From Brevundimonas sp. (GTDB lineage Bacteria; Pseudomonadota; Alphaproteobacteria; Caulobacterales; Caulobacteraceae): a stretch of DNA of 13,001 nt. The notes under the pieces are model-generated. The model did no database searches, was not told the origin of the DNA, and saw only the letters and a program-made list of their open reading frames with translations. Made by a program: the position numbers and the translations under genes. The DNA lies in the NCBI GenBank assembly GCA_012270135.1, contig JAAXIW010000101.1:1-13001 (forward strand), written 5' to 3'. This document shows positions 5,513-13,001 of the stretch, in pieces (positions within the stretch are counted from its first letter, which is position 1; every line of letters starts with the position of its first letter).

Positions 5513-7582
5513 CTCAGTATGCCACTGACGGCTGTTGGCCGGCTTCAGCACCCAGTGGTTCTCGTCGGGGAAAACCACCAGCCGGCTGTCGATGCCGCGG
5601 CGCTGCAGGGCCGTGAAGGTCGACAGGCTCTGGGTGGTGGGAACGCGGAAATCGAGGTCGCCCTGGATGACCAGCATCGGGTCGCGCCAGTTACGCACGT
5701 GGTTGGCCGGATTGAACTGCTGGTAGGCGCGGGGATTGTCGTAGGGCGTGCCCCCGTTTTCCCACTCCGTGAACCACAGCTCCTCGGTGGCGTAGCCCAT
5801 GCCGAACGTGTCGAAAATACCGTCGTGGTTGACGAGGCAGTCGAACTCGCCGGGCCAGTTGCCGGCGATCCAGTTGACCATATAGCCGCCATAGGACGCC
5901 CCGAGCGCGCAGGCCCGGTCGCCGTCGAGGAAGTCATAGGTGTCCAGCGCGTGGGCCCAGCCCTTTTGCAGATCTTCCAGCGGGCGGTCGCCCCAGTGCT
6001 GGCTGATCGAGTCGGTGAAGGCCTGGCCGTAGCCCGTGGAGCCGTGGAAATCGATCATTACCACGCCATAGCCGGCGCCGGCGTAGGTCATCGGGTTCCA
6101 GCGGTAGGACCAGCTGTTCCCGAACGAGCCCTGCGGCCCGCCATGGATGAGGAAGGCGACCGGGTATTTCTCGCCCTCGACATGGTTCGGGGGCTTGATG
6201 ACATAGCCGTGCACCGTCTCGCCGTTCCAGCCCTCGAAGGTGAACTGCTCGGGCTCGCCGAAGGCCTTGTCGTCGAGCTGCGGATTCACATTGGTGATGC
6301 GGCGGGGCATCTCGCGCCCGAGGAAGGTCTTCACATAGAGCTCGCTCGGACGGGTCAGGGAATCCTGGGCGAAGACGAAGCCGGTCGGCGTCTGCTGGAA
6401 GGTGGAGACATGGCCCGGCCCGGTGACGGGCACGACCACGCCGTTGCGCGTATCGATCGAGAAGATGCGGGTCTGACCGACGTCTCCGGCGGTGGCGTAA
6501 AGGGTGTTTCCGTCTTTCGACCATTGCAGGCTGTCGGCCGACCGGTCCCAGTTGGCGGCGATCTGTCGGACCCGGCCGGTGTCCATGTCGCGCAGGAAGA
6601 TGGCGTATTTGTCGGCCTCGAAGCCTGGCCGGGCCATGGCGCGGTAGGCGAGGGTGCGACCGTCAGGCGAAAAGACGGGGCCGGTATCCCAGGCCTCGTT
6701 GTCGTCGGTAAGGTTCTCGAACGTGCCGTCGCCGCTGAGGCCGTTGGTCCGGTAGAGGTCGAAATTAGTGCTCCACGGCTCGCTCTGGCCGGCCAGCCGG
6801 GCCGCAAACACCACCGCGTCGCCCCCGGGGGTGAAGGTGAACTCGCTTTCGTCGCCGAAAGGCTTCGAGGGGGTGTCGCCGTCGAACCCTTTCGTCACCC
6901 AGACCGGCTCGCCCGAGCCGTCGGTATTGGCCACGAACAGATGGTTTTGGGTTCCGTCGTTCCACGTATCCCAGTGGCGCACGAACATGCGGTCATAGAC
7001 CTGGCCGGTGCTCTTTCTGTCGGCCTCGGCTTTGGCGCGATCGACCGAACAGGCCAGATCGGCGCAAGACGGGAACACCGCCAGCGACACCACGACCTTG
7101 CCGGCGTCGCGGCTCAGCCGGTAGGCATTGACGTCCACCGGCAGGTCGGTGACCTGGACGGGATTGGTCCCGTCGGCGTCGGCGCGCCAGACCTGGCTGG
7201 ACCCCGAGCGGCCCGACAAGAAATACAGCTTGCCGTCCGATCCCCAGCGCGCGGTGTTGGCTCCGCCTTCGCTGATCGCCAGACGCCGACCCTCGCCCGG
7301 GTCCCGCAGGTCCATCATGTAAAGCGCGCCCTGCCGGCGATTGGCCTCCACATCCGTAGTGGTGACGGAATAGACGACCCAGCGACCGTCCGGCGACACC
7401 TGCGGATCGTCCAGCCGGTTGGCGCTGATCATATCGCGCCAGGTGAACGGCTCGGCGGCTTGCGTGGCGGGCGCTGCGAGAGCCGGGAGCGCCGCCGGGG
7501 ATTCCGCCGTGACGGGGAGGGCGGCGCCGGCGAGCAGGGCGACGGCGCTGAGGCCGGTCAGGAGGCGGGTCATGGACGTCAT
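5405..7582 (-). CDS. S9 family prolyl oligopeptidase-type secreted peptidase
   Basis: A serine peptidase of the DPP-IV/acylaminoacyl-peptidase type (S9), probably cleaving short peptides in the periplasm. The protein has 725 residues. A Sec signal peptide spans about 1-26 (VTA|ES). A beta-propeller follows (about 45-440) with repeated SPDGR-type blades (63-67 and 305-309), then the catalytic alpha/beta hydrolase domain from about 445. Visible active-site elements are HGGP (480-483), GASYGGYM with Ser563, QGDLDFRVP with Asp644, and ENHW with His676. The start ATG at 7582 has GAGGA (7591-7595, minus strand) eight bases upstream. The open frame continues upstream to 8776, but that part is antisense to the next gene and has no protein-like character. 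The last 35 residues after WHTE (691-725) do not look like the usual C-terminal helix; see findings. The gene is convergent with the small secreted gene and divergent from the acyltransferase. Confidence 0.92.
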   Translation of the reverse strand: MTSMTRLLTGLSAVALLAGAALPVTAESPAALPALAAPATQAAEPFTWRDMISANRLDDPQVSPDGRWVVYSVTTTDVEANRRQGALYMMDLRDPGEGRRLAISEGGANTARWGSDGKLYFLSGRSGSSQVWRADADGTNPVQVTDLPVDVNAYRLSRDAGKVVVSLAVFPSCADLACSVDRAKAEADRKSTGQVYDRMFVRHWDTWNDGTQNHLFVANTDGSGEPVWVTKGFDGDTPSKPFGDESEFTFTPGGDAVVFAARLAGQSEPWSTNFDLYRTNGLSGDGTFENLTDDNEAWDTGPVFSPDGRTLAYRAMARPGFEADKYAIFLRDMDTGRVRQIAANWDRSADSLQWSKDGNTLYATAGDVGQTRIFSIDTRNGVVVPVTGPGHVSTFQQTPTGFVFAQDSLTRPSELYVKTFLGREMPRRITNVNPQLDDKAFGEPEQFTFEGWNGETVHGYVIKPPNHVEGEKYPVAFLIHGGPQGSFGNSWSYRWNPMTYAGAGYGVVMIDFHGSTGYGQAFTDSISQHWGDRPLEDLQKGWAHALDTYDFLDGDRACALGASYGGYMVNWIAGNWPGEFDCLVNHDGIFDTFGMGYATEELWFTEWENGGTPYDNPRAYQQFNPANHVRNWRDPMLVIQGDLDFRVPTTQSLSTFTALQRRGIDSRLVVFPDENHWVLKPANSRQWHTECTAGLPKPLNPVACAGAISCGRCDTSGMRPFSHPP

Positions 7583-7708
7583 GTTCGGGGTCCTCGGCTT
7601 TGCGGGATCGTTCGGCGCGAAGGGGTGGCGCCGCAGGGGCCGCGCGTCAATGCCGAGGCATGGCTGCCCGCTTGCGGAGCGCCCCGGGACCGGCGACAAA
7701 CATCGCGC
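7583..7708. promoter_or_regulatory. Divergent gap between S9 peptidase and acyltransferase genes
   Basis: This 126-bp GC-rich gap must carry the promoters of the S9 peptidase (leftward) and the acyltransferase-tsaE-amgK-murU-addB run (rightward). I find no convincing -35/-10 pair in either direction. On the minus strand TTGACG (7645-7650) looks like a -35, but the expected -10 position reads CACCCC. Confidence 0.3.
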
Positions 7709-8584
7709 ATGACCGCGCCCATTCCGACTCCGACCGCAGCGCCGACTGATCTCGCCGGGGCGCACATCTGCGACGTCCTGATCGCCGAGCGGGCCCCGCG
7801 CCTGACCCGATCGGCCGCCTGGCCGATGGTCCGCCCCTTTCTCTACAAGCTGCTGAACTACCGCGACGCCGTGCGCATGGCGGACGCGGTGAGACCGCTC
7901 TCGGGGGCTGCGGCGCTGGAGTATATGAGCGACCTGCTCGACCTGAAGGTCTCGGTGATGAACGCTGAGCGGATTCCGGCGGAGGGCCGCTGCATCGTTG
8001 TGGCCAATCATCCGACCGGCATCGCCGACGGAATCGCCATGTTCGACGCAATCCGGACGCGGCGGCAGGACGCCGTCTTCTTCGCCAATGCCGACGCCCT
8101 GCGGGTCTCGCCCCGGCTGGGCGAGGCGGTCATCCCGGTCGAATGGGTGGTCGAGAAGCGCACCCGTGAGAAGACCCGGGCCACCCTTCTGGCGGCGAAG
8201 GCGGCGTTCGAGGCCGAGCGCTGCCTGGTCATGTTCCCGGCGGGGCGGCTGGCGCGGGTGGCGCGCGACGGCTCGGTGACCGATCCCGAATGGGCCCCGA
8301 CCGCCGCTTCCCTGGCCCGCAAATACGACGCCCCGATCGTGCCGGTCCATGTGGCGGGGCCGAACTCGCGCCTGTTTCACGCCTTCGACCGGGTGTCGCC
8401 GGAGTTGCGCGACGTCACCCTGTTCCATGAACTGCTCAACAAGAAGCGCAAGCGGTTCGACCTCAAGGTCGGCAAGCCGGTCCCGCCCTCGCGGATCGAC
8501 ATCGACACCGCAAGGGCGACCTATGGCCTGAAGGCCTTCACCGAACGGGTTCTGCCCAGCCAGCCGGATGCCGATTTTGCCTGA
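7709..8584 (+). CDS. Lysophospholipid acyltransferase-like protein (PlsC superfamily)
   Basis: A probable acyl-CoA- or acyl-ACP-dependent glycerolipid or other lysolipid acyltransferase acting at the inner membrane; the acceptor cannot be read from sequence. In this 291-residue protein the catalytic block is ANHPTGIADG (99-108). His101 and Asp107 are spaced as HX5D, which fits the hemolysin/OlsA-like HPxGxxD branch rather than the HX4D of classical PlsC. The second block is FPAGRLAR (176-183), equivalent to FPEGT. A third, APIVPVHVAG (208-217), is the usual substrate-site strand. I see no signal peptide or strong membrane helix. The start at ATG 7709 gives a sensible N-terminus but has no clear Shine-Dalgarno sequence; the frame is open far upstream, so the start is only moderately certain. 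It is the first gene of the rightward run, and its 3' end overlaps tsaE by 17 bases. Confidence 0.85.
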   Translation: MTAPIPTPTAAPTDLAGAHICDVLIAERAPRLTRSAAWPMVRPFLYKLLNYRDAVRMADAVRPLSGAAALEYMSDLLDLKVSVMNAERIPAEGRCIVVANHPTGIADGIAMFDAIRTRRQDAVFFANADALRVSPRLGEAVIPVEWVVEKRTREKTRATLLAAKAAFEAERCLVMFPAGRLARVARDGSVTDPEWAPTAASLARKYDAPIVPVHVAGPNSRLFHAFDRVSPELRDVTLFHELLNKKRKRFDLKVGKPVPPSRIDIDTARATYGLKAFTERVLPSQPDADFA

Positions 8585-9050
8585 GCCTGAGGTGAAGCTG
8601 GACCTGGAGGACACCGGGGCGACCGCCCGGCTCGGCGCGCGCATCGCGCCGCTGCTGGCTCCCGGAGAGGCCGTGCTGCTGTACGGGCCCTTGGGCATGG
8701 GCAAGTCGACGCTGGCGCGCGGGCTGATCCGGGCCATAACCTGCCCGGACGAGGATGTGCCGTCGCCGACCTTCACCCTGGTGCAGTTTTACGAGAGCGA
8801 GCCGCCGGTGGCGCATTTCGACCTCTATCGGCTGGCGCGCGCCGAGGAGGCGGCCGAGATCGGGCTGGACGAGGCGCTCGACCACGGCTGCGTCGTGATC
8901 GAATGGCCCGAACGTCTGGGGGAGAATCCGGCTGCCTGGCTGGGCCCGGATCGGCTGTCGGTGACGCTGGCGGAAGCCGGGACCGGCCGCCTTGCGACGG
9001 TTTCCGGCGTCGGGGCATGGGCGAGCAAGTTGAAGGATCTGCATGTCTGA
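8568..9050 (+). CDS. tsaE: tRNA threonylcarbamoyladenosine biosynthesis ATPase TsaE
   Basis: TsaE is the ATPase partner of the TsaB-TsaD complex that makes the universal t6A37 modification of ANN-decoding tRNAs in the cytoplasm. The protein has 160 residues, the normal family size. Motifs in order are Walker A GPLGMGKST (40-48; the common form is GDLGAGKT, so the second position is Pro here), SPTFTLV (66-72), HFDLYRL (83-89), GLDE (99-102) and EWPERLG (112-118). The ATG at 8568 overlaps the acyltransferase end by 17 bases. An in-frame TTG (8577) or GTG (8592) would also retain every motif, and no ribosome site clearly decides between them. The gene overlaps amgK by eight bases, suggesting coupled translation. 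Family identity is firm. Confidence 0.95.
   Translation: MPILPEPEVKLDLEDTGATARLGARIAPLLAPGEAVLLYGPLGMGKSTLARGLIRAITCPDEDVPSPTFTLVQFYESEPPVAHFDLYRLARAEEAAEIGLDEALDHGCVVIEWPERLGENPAAWLGPDRLSVTLAEAGTGRLATVSGVGAWASKLKDLHV
9032..9037 (+). promoter_or_regulatory. Ribosome binding site of amgK inside tsaE
   Basis: GAAGGA lies five bases before the amgK ATG and within the last codons of tsaE. This supports the 9043 start and the eight-base overlap. Confidence 0.6.
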
Positions 9051-10131
9051 CCGCGAACAGCAAAGGATCGATTTCCTCAGGGCGGCCGGCCTCGGCGAAG
9101 CCGTTCGCGCGCCCCTGCCCGGCGACGCCTCGACGCGTCGGTACGAGCGGCTGACGACGTTGGCGGGAACCAGCCTGATGCTGATGGACCAGCCGCCCGC
9201 TATGGAGTCCCAACCCTGTGACCCGTCGTGGTCGCCAGCGGAACGCCGCGCCGCCGGCTGGAACGCCGTGGCCCGCCTGTCGGCCGGCCGGATCGAGGCC
9301 TTCGCGGCGGTCGCCGAACATATGCGGCACGCCGGGCTGTCGACGCCGGACATCATCGCCGTCGATCCCGCGGCCGGCCTCGCCGTCATCGAAGACTTCG
9401 GCGACGATCTCTTCGCCCGGGTGATCGAGGAGGGCGAGCCTCCGGCCCCGCTCTACCTCGCCGCCGTGGACGCGTTGGCCCGGTTGCACATGGCCGGCCT
9501 GCTGCCCCCGACGATGCAGGGTCCGGGCGGCGAGTGGCCGTTGCTGACCTATGACGCCGTGGCGCTCCAGGGGGGCGCCGACCTGTTCGTGGAGTGGCTG
9601 CCGAAACTGCACCCGGACCTGGTTTTCGGAGACGCCGCGCTCGATGAATGGCGCGACGCCTGGGCCCCGATCGCGGCCATGGGCGAACACAAGGCTTGGG
9701 TCGTCGCGCACCGGGACTATCACGCCGAAAACCTGATCTGGCTGCCGCAGCGGACCCATCACCGGCGGGTCGGCCTGATCGATTTCCAGGATGCGGTGCT
9801 GGCGCACCCGGTCTGGGATCTCCACTCCCTGCTGCAGGACGCGCGCCGCGACGTGCCGCCGGAGCTGGAAGCGGTGGCCTTCGAGCACTACTGCGCGGTG
9901 ATGATGGTCGATCGCGAGGCCTACCGGCGCGACTATGTCGCCCTCGCGGCACTGAACGAGGCCCGCATCCTCGGCGTCTTCGCCCGGCTGATCGCCCGGG
10001 ACGGCAAGCCGCGCTATCGTCAGTTCATGCCGCGCGTCTGGGGCCATCTGAACGCCAACCTGAAGGAACCCGGGCTGCAAACGGTCGCGGCCTGGTTCGA
10101 GCGTCATGTCCCGATGGAGAGACGTAGGTGA
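9043..10131 (+). CDS. amgK: N-acetylmuramate/N-acetylglucosamine anomeric kinase AmgK
   Basis: AmgK phosphorylates MurNAc (and GlcNAc) at the anomeric carbon with ATP, the first step of the shortcut that returns cell-wall MurNAc to UDP-MurNAc. The protein has 362 residues and the aminoglycoside-phosphotransferase fold. An N-terminal GDASTRRYERL block (27-37) resembles the AmgK nucleotide-binding start, and IEDFGDDLF (116-124) is the hinge region. The catalytic loop is HRDYHAEN (223-230, with Asp225 and Asn230), and the metal-binding segment is IDFQDAVLAHPVWDL (246-260, Asp247). The choice of AmgK over other APH-fold kinases rests on this N-terminal block and on the directly following murU, the known partner. 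It starts with ATG inside tsaE behind a good ribosome site, and its stop overlaps the murU start as GTGA. This pathway is known to bypass de novo UDP-MurNAc synthesis and can reduce fosfomycin sensitivity. Confidence 0.9.
   Translation: MSDREQQRIDFLRAAGLGEAVRAPLPGDASTRRYERLTTLAGTSLMLMDQPPAMESQPCDPSWSPAERRAAGWNAVARLSAGRIEAFAAVAEHMRHAGLSTPDIIAVDPAAGLAVIEDFGDDLFARVIEEGEPPAPLYLAAVDALARLHMAGLLPPTMQGPGGEWPLLTYDAVALQGGADLFVEWLPKLHPDLVFGDAALDEWRDAWAPIAAMGEHKAWVVAHRDYHAENLIWLPQRTHHRRVGLIDFQDAVLAHPVWDLHSLLQDARRDVPPELEAVAFEHYCAVMMVDREAYRRDYVALAALNEARILGVFARLIARDGKPRYRQFMPRVWGHLNANLKEPGLQTVAAWFERHVPMERRR
10116..10121 (+). promoter_or_regulatory. Ribosome binding site of murU
   Basis: GGAGAG lies six bases before the GTG at 10128. 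It is the main reason to accept the GTG start overlapping the amgK stop. Confidence 0.6.
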
Positions 10132-10859
10132 CCGGGGCTCCGAAAACCGCCATGGTTCTGGCCGCCGGACTCGGCACCCGGATGCGGCCCCTCACCGACG
10201 ACCGGCCGAAGGCTTTGGTCGAGATCGGCGGCAGGGCGCTGATCGATCACGTCTTGGACCGGCTGGCCGATGCGGGGGTGGAGCGGGCGGTAGTCAACGT
10301 CCACTGGTTCGCCGACCGGTTGGAGCGTCATCTGACGGCACGCGGGCGCGGGCCGGCCATCCTCATCTCCGACGAACGGACGGAATTGCTCGAGACCGGC
10401 GGCGGTCTGAAGAAGGCAGCGCCTCTGCTCGGCCAAGACCCGGTCTTCGTGGCCAATATCGACAGCGTCTGGACCGATCACGCCAGCGACGGGAATTCCG
10501 CGCTGAATCAACTCGCTCGTCTGTGGAATCCGTCAATCATGGACGCCGCCCTGCTGCTCGCCCGGCGCGAGGCCTCGGTCGGCTTCGAAGGCGCCGGGGA
10601 TGTCTTCCTGGCTGACGACGACCGGCTGACCTTCCGCGGCGCCGCGCCCGAAGCGCCCTTCGCCTACATGGGCGTTCACATATGCCGGCCTGATTATGTC
10701 GCCGACGGGCCGGAGGGTCCGTTCTCGCTGAGCGGCCTGTGGCGGCGGTCCGCCGCCGCCGGACGGCTGTACGGCTGCGTCCTCGACGGCGACTGGATGC
10801 ACGTCGGCGACCCGCGGGCGCGCGACGAGGCCGAGACCAGACTGGCCCGGGCGGGATGA
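10128..10859 (+). CDS. murU: N-acetylmuramate alpha-1-phosphate uridylyltransferase MurU
   Basis: MurU joins UTP to MurNAc alpha-1-phosphate, the AmgK product, giving UDP-MurNAc for peptidoglycan synthesis in the cytoplasm. The protein has 243 residues, the compact size of MurU rather than of the larger bifunctional GlmU. The nucleotidyltransferase signature LAAGLGTRMRPLTDDRPK fills residues 11-28. ETGGG (89-93) binds the nucleotide base and sugar. Metal ligands are Asp112 in NID and Asp228 in WMHVGDP (223-229). It begins with GTG, preceded by GGAGAG at six bases and overlapping the amgK stop as GTGA; its stop overlaps the addB start as ATGA. A general sugar-1-phosphate nucleotidyltransferase would look similar, but the partnership with amgK makes MurU the best reading. 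Confidence 0.92.
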   Translation: MTGAPKTAMVLAAGLGTRMRPLTDDRPKALVEIGGRALIDHVLDRLADAGVERAVVNVHWFADRLERHLTARGRGPAILISDERTELLETGGGLKKAAPLLGQDPVFVANIDSVWTDHASDGNSALNQLARLWNPSIMDAALLLARREASVGFEGAGDVFLADDDRLTFRGAAPEAPFAYMGVHICRPDYVADGPEGPFSLSGLWRRSAAAGRLYGCVLDGDWMHVGDPRARDEAETRLARAG

Positions 10860-13001
10860 GCCCCCGCTTCGATCCGTTCGCGACGGCGGGGCCACGCTGG
10901 TACACCATCGAGGCGCGCCGGCCGTTTCTTGAGGATCTCGCGGCGGGAGTTCTCGACTGGCTCGGCGACCATCCGCCAGAGGCCCTGTCCGACGCGGTCA
11001 TCCTTCTGCCCAACCGCCGCGCCGCCCGGGCCTTCACCAGCGCCCTGACGAAGCTCGCCGGCGACCGGCCGGTGCTGCTGCCACAGGTCCGTCCGCTGGG
11101 AGATCTCGAAGAGGACGAGCCGCCGTTCGCCCCGGGACAGATCGACCTCGACCTTCCGCCCGCCATCAGCCCCTTGGCCCGCCGCTTCGAACTGGCGCGG
11201 CTGGTCGCGGCCCATGCCCCCCAGGCCTCGGCCTCGCCCCTGCATGCGCTGGAAATGGCGGATGCGCTGGGCGGCTTCCTCGACTCCTGCCAGATCGAGG
11301 AGGTTGCGGACCTCGGCCGCGTGGCCAGCCTCGCCGAAGCCGATCTGGCTCGGCACTGGATCGAAACCGCCGACTTTCTCGCCATCGCCGTGGGGCGATG
11401 GCCGGCCCGGCTCGAGGAACTTGGGCTGATGGATCCCGCCGCCCGCCGGACCGCCCTCCTGCGCCGGCTCGCCGAGACATGGCCCGCCCGGCCTCCGGCC
11501 CATCCGCTCATCGTGGCCGGATCGACCGGCACGGCGCCGGCCGCCGCCGATGTCATCGGCGCCGCCGCCCGTGCGCCACATGGCTGCGTCGTCCTGCCCG
11601 GGCTGGACCGGGGCCTGTCGGTCGATGCCTGGGCGGCGGTCGACGAGCAGCACCCGCAGGGCGCGTTGAAGCGGCTGCTTGAGCGTCATGGCGTGTCCCG
11701 CGACCGGGTCTCCGCCTGGCATGGGACCGCGACCGGGGGTCCATCGGCGCGTCAGCGCCTGATCGCCGAGGCGCTGACACCGCCCGAGGCCACGGCGGAC
11801 TGGCGGGAGACCATCGACGTTATGGCGCGCGAACCGGGCGACCCCGTCGTCGAGGGGCTGGACGGTCTGAGCCTGATCTTCGCGCGCGCGGAGGAGGAGG
11901 CCGCCGCTGTCGCCGCCGTGCTGATGCGCGAAGGCCTCGAGACGCCCGGCAAGACCACTGCCCTGGTTACGCCCGATCCGCTGTTCGCGCGCAGGGTCCA
12001 GGCCCGATTGTACCGCTGGGGACTGGAGGCTGATTCTTCGGCGGGGGCTCCGCTCTCGAGCACCCCGGTCGGGGTCCTGATGGCCCTGGTCGCCGACCTC
12101 GTCGGCAAGCCGTTCAGCGGCGCGGGACTGCTGGCGCTGCTCAAGCATCCGATGATCCGGCTGGGACTCGAGGAGCGCACCCTCGCAGACCGGTCGCGGA
12201 TGCTTGAGCTGCACGGGCTGCGCGGACCCCGGCCCGCCGACTGGGCGGCCATCGAGAGGCAGTTCGGCCGCGCCCGCGCGCCGCGTTTCGAACGGGATCG
12301 CCCGGACTTCTGGCTGGCCCAGGTCGATGACGGCGAGGCCCTGCTGGGCACGCTTCGTACGGCCCTCGATCCATGGCTGTCCCTGTTCGCGCAGGGTCCG
12401 GCAAGCGTCGACGCCGCAGCGACCGCCCTGGTCGAGGCGATCGAGCGGCTGGTCCGCGACGAAGCCGGCGTCACGGACGCGGCCTGGCGCGGGCCCGCGG
12501 GCGAGGCGGCCGCGCGGCTTCTGGCCAGCCTGATCGCCGAAGGAGCGGGTCTCCAGCCCCTCTCCGGCGCGGACTTCGCCCGCCTGGTCTCGCGCATGAT
12601 CGCGACCGAGGTGGTTCGGACCGGCGGGGCCGCCCATCCGCGTCTATTCATCCTCGGTGCGATCGAGGCGCGGCTGGCCCGCGCCGACCGGATGATCCTG
12701 GCCGGCATGGAGGAAGGCGTATGGCCGCGGGGCGCCCCCATCGATCCTTTCCTCTCTCGCCCGATGCGCCAGCTGCTGGGCTTGCCCCCGCCCGAGCGGC
12801 GCATCGGCCTGTCGGCCCACGACTTCGCCCAGTCGGCCTCCGCGCCGGAGGTCATCCTGCTGCACACCGAGCGGCGCGGCGGCCAGCCCTCGGTCAAATC
12901 GCGCTGGCTGTGGCGGCTCGAAACCCTGGTCGGCGGGACCGGCCGGCCCCTGCCCGGCCGGCCGGCCGTCCTCGCCCTGGCCCGCGCACTCGCCGCTCCC
13001 G
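10856..13001 (+). CDS. addB: AddB subunit of the AddAB double-strand-break repair helicase-nuclease, 3'-truncated by window edge
   Basis: AddB partners AddA in the RecBCD-like complex that resects DNA double-strand ends and loads recombinase. An open frame runs from ATG 10856 (ATGA overlap with murU) to the right edge, giving 715 visible residues without interruption; the frame is consistent throughout. Family blocks are VILLPNRRAARAF (about 48-60), the following LLPQVRPLGD, and a strongly conserved run HPRLFILGAIEARLARADRM (594-613), then GMEEGVWP, DPFLSRPMR and IGLSAHDFAQ. The RecB-like nuclease domain and its iron-sulfur cysteines lie beyond the window. I see no GxxxxGK[ST] Walker A in the first 60 residues, where Bacillus-type AddB has one; I believe this fits the alphaproteobacterial AddB type, in which AddA supplies the motor. 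The next gene would be expected to be addA, but it is not visible. Confidence 0.93.
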   Translation, partial: MSPRFDPFATAGPRWYTIEARRPFLEDLAAGVLDWLGDHPPEALSDAVILLPNRRAARAFTSALTKLAGDRPVLLPQVRPLGDLEEDEPPFAPGQIDLDLPPAISPLARRFELARLVAAHAPQASASPLHALEMADALGGFLDSCQIEEVADLGRVASLAEADLARHWIETADFLAIAVGRWPARLEELGLMDPAARRTALLRRLAETWPARPPAHPLIVAGSTGTAPAAADVIGAAARAPHGCVVLPGLDRGLSVDAWAAVDEQHPQGALKRLLERHGVSRDRVSAWHGTATGGPSARQRLIAEALTPPEATADWRETIDVMAREPGDPVVEGLDGLSLIFARAEEEAAAVAAVLMREGLETPGKTTALVTPDPLFARRVQARLYRWGLEADSSAGAPLSSTPVGVLMALVADLVGKPFSGAGLLALLKHPMIRLGLEERTLADRSRMLELHGLRGPRPADWAAIERQFGRARAPRFERDRPDFWLAQVDDGEALLGTLRTALDPWLSLFAQGPASVDAAATALVEAIERLVRDEAGVTDAAWRGPAGEAAARLLASLIAEGAGLQPLSGADFARLVSRMIATEVVRTGGAAHPRLFILGAIEARLARADRMILAGMEEGVWPRGAPIDPFLSRPMRQLLGLPPPERRIGLSAHDFAQSASAPEVILLHTERRGGQPSVKSRWLWRLETLVGGTGRPLPGRPAVLALARALAAP

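Noticed and set aside
7645..7650. TTGACG on the minus strand as a -35 element for the S9 peptidase
   Set aside because: No -10-like hexamer at 16-18 bases; the expected position is CACCCC.
5519..7708. Upstream extension of the acyltransferase frame across the whole S9 peptidase gene, about 730 codons
   Set aside because: A fusion would be antisense to a complete peptidase and shows no domain. Acyltransferase homology begins only after 7709.
7583..8776. Upstream extension of the S9 peptidase frame (398 codons) over the acyltransferase and tsaE
   Set aside because: Antisense to two well-supported genes. The signal peptide and ribosome site place the start at 7582.
8773..10107. 444-codon minus-strand frame opposite tsaE and amgK
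   Set aside because: Shadow of amgK; Arg/Gly/Pro-rich with no motif.
10694..12637. 647-codon minus-strand frame opposite murU and addB
   Set aside because: Antisense to addB, whose uninterrupted frame carries conserved AddB blocks on both sides of this region.

Overview
This is a dense, high-GC stretch of an alphaproteobacterial chromosome. The most likely source is Caulobacterales (Caulobacter/Brevundimonas/Phenylobacterium type). I infer this from the codon use, the phasin-like protein at the left edge, the alphaproteobacterial-style AsmA and AddB proteins, and the gene order tsaE-amgK-murU-addB. I see no rRNA, tRNA, insertion sequence, phage gene, CRISPR array or toxin-antitoxin pair. It reads as core genome rather than an accessory island.

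Layout, left to right. (1) The 3' part of a phasin-like gene (+) runs in from the left edge and meets AMP nucleosidase (amn, -) end to end. (2) A leftward group, AsmA-family protein > alpha/beta hydrolase lipoprotein > amn, occupies 456-4904. (3) A 178-bp divergent intergenic region (4905-5082) holds the one conspicuously A+T-rich patch I noticed in the window, an imperfect dyad, and a 5'-leader hairpin in front of a small secreted protein gene (5083-5403, +). (4) That gene converges, with one base between stop codons, on a leftward S9-family secreted peptidase (5405-7582). (5) A divergent 126-bp gap leads into a rightward run: lysophospholipid acyltransferase-like > tsaE > amgK > murU > addB, with overlaps of 17, 8, 4 and 4 bases. 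addB runs off the right edge.

How the genes work together. The right-hand run joins a membrane-lipid type acyltransferase, the tRNA t6A ATPase TsaE, the two-step MurNAc salvage pair AmgK (anomeric sugar kinase) and MurU (MurNAc-1-phosphate uridylyltransferase), and the AddB subunit of the AddAB recombination nuclease. Tight overlaps suggest one transcript with translational coupling, though the products work in different processes. The left-hand group combines an inner-membrane AsmA protein, a probable Tat-exported lipoprotein esterase and a cytoplasmic purine salvage enzyme.

I did not find a clearly new multi-gene system. The items most worth a second look are the dyad and leader hairpin at 4978-5067, the aberrant cysteine-rich C-terminal tail of the S9 peptidase, the unknown 106-residue secreted protein, and the long N-terminal extension with a TTG start on the AsmA protein.
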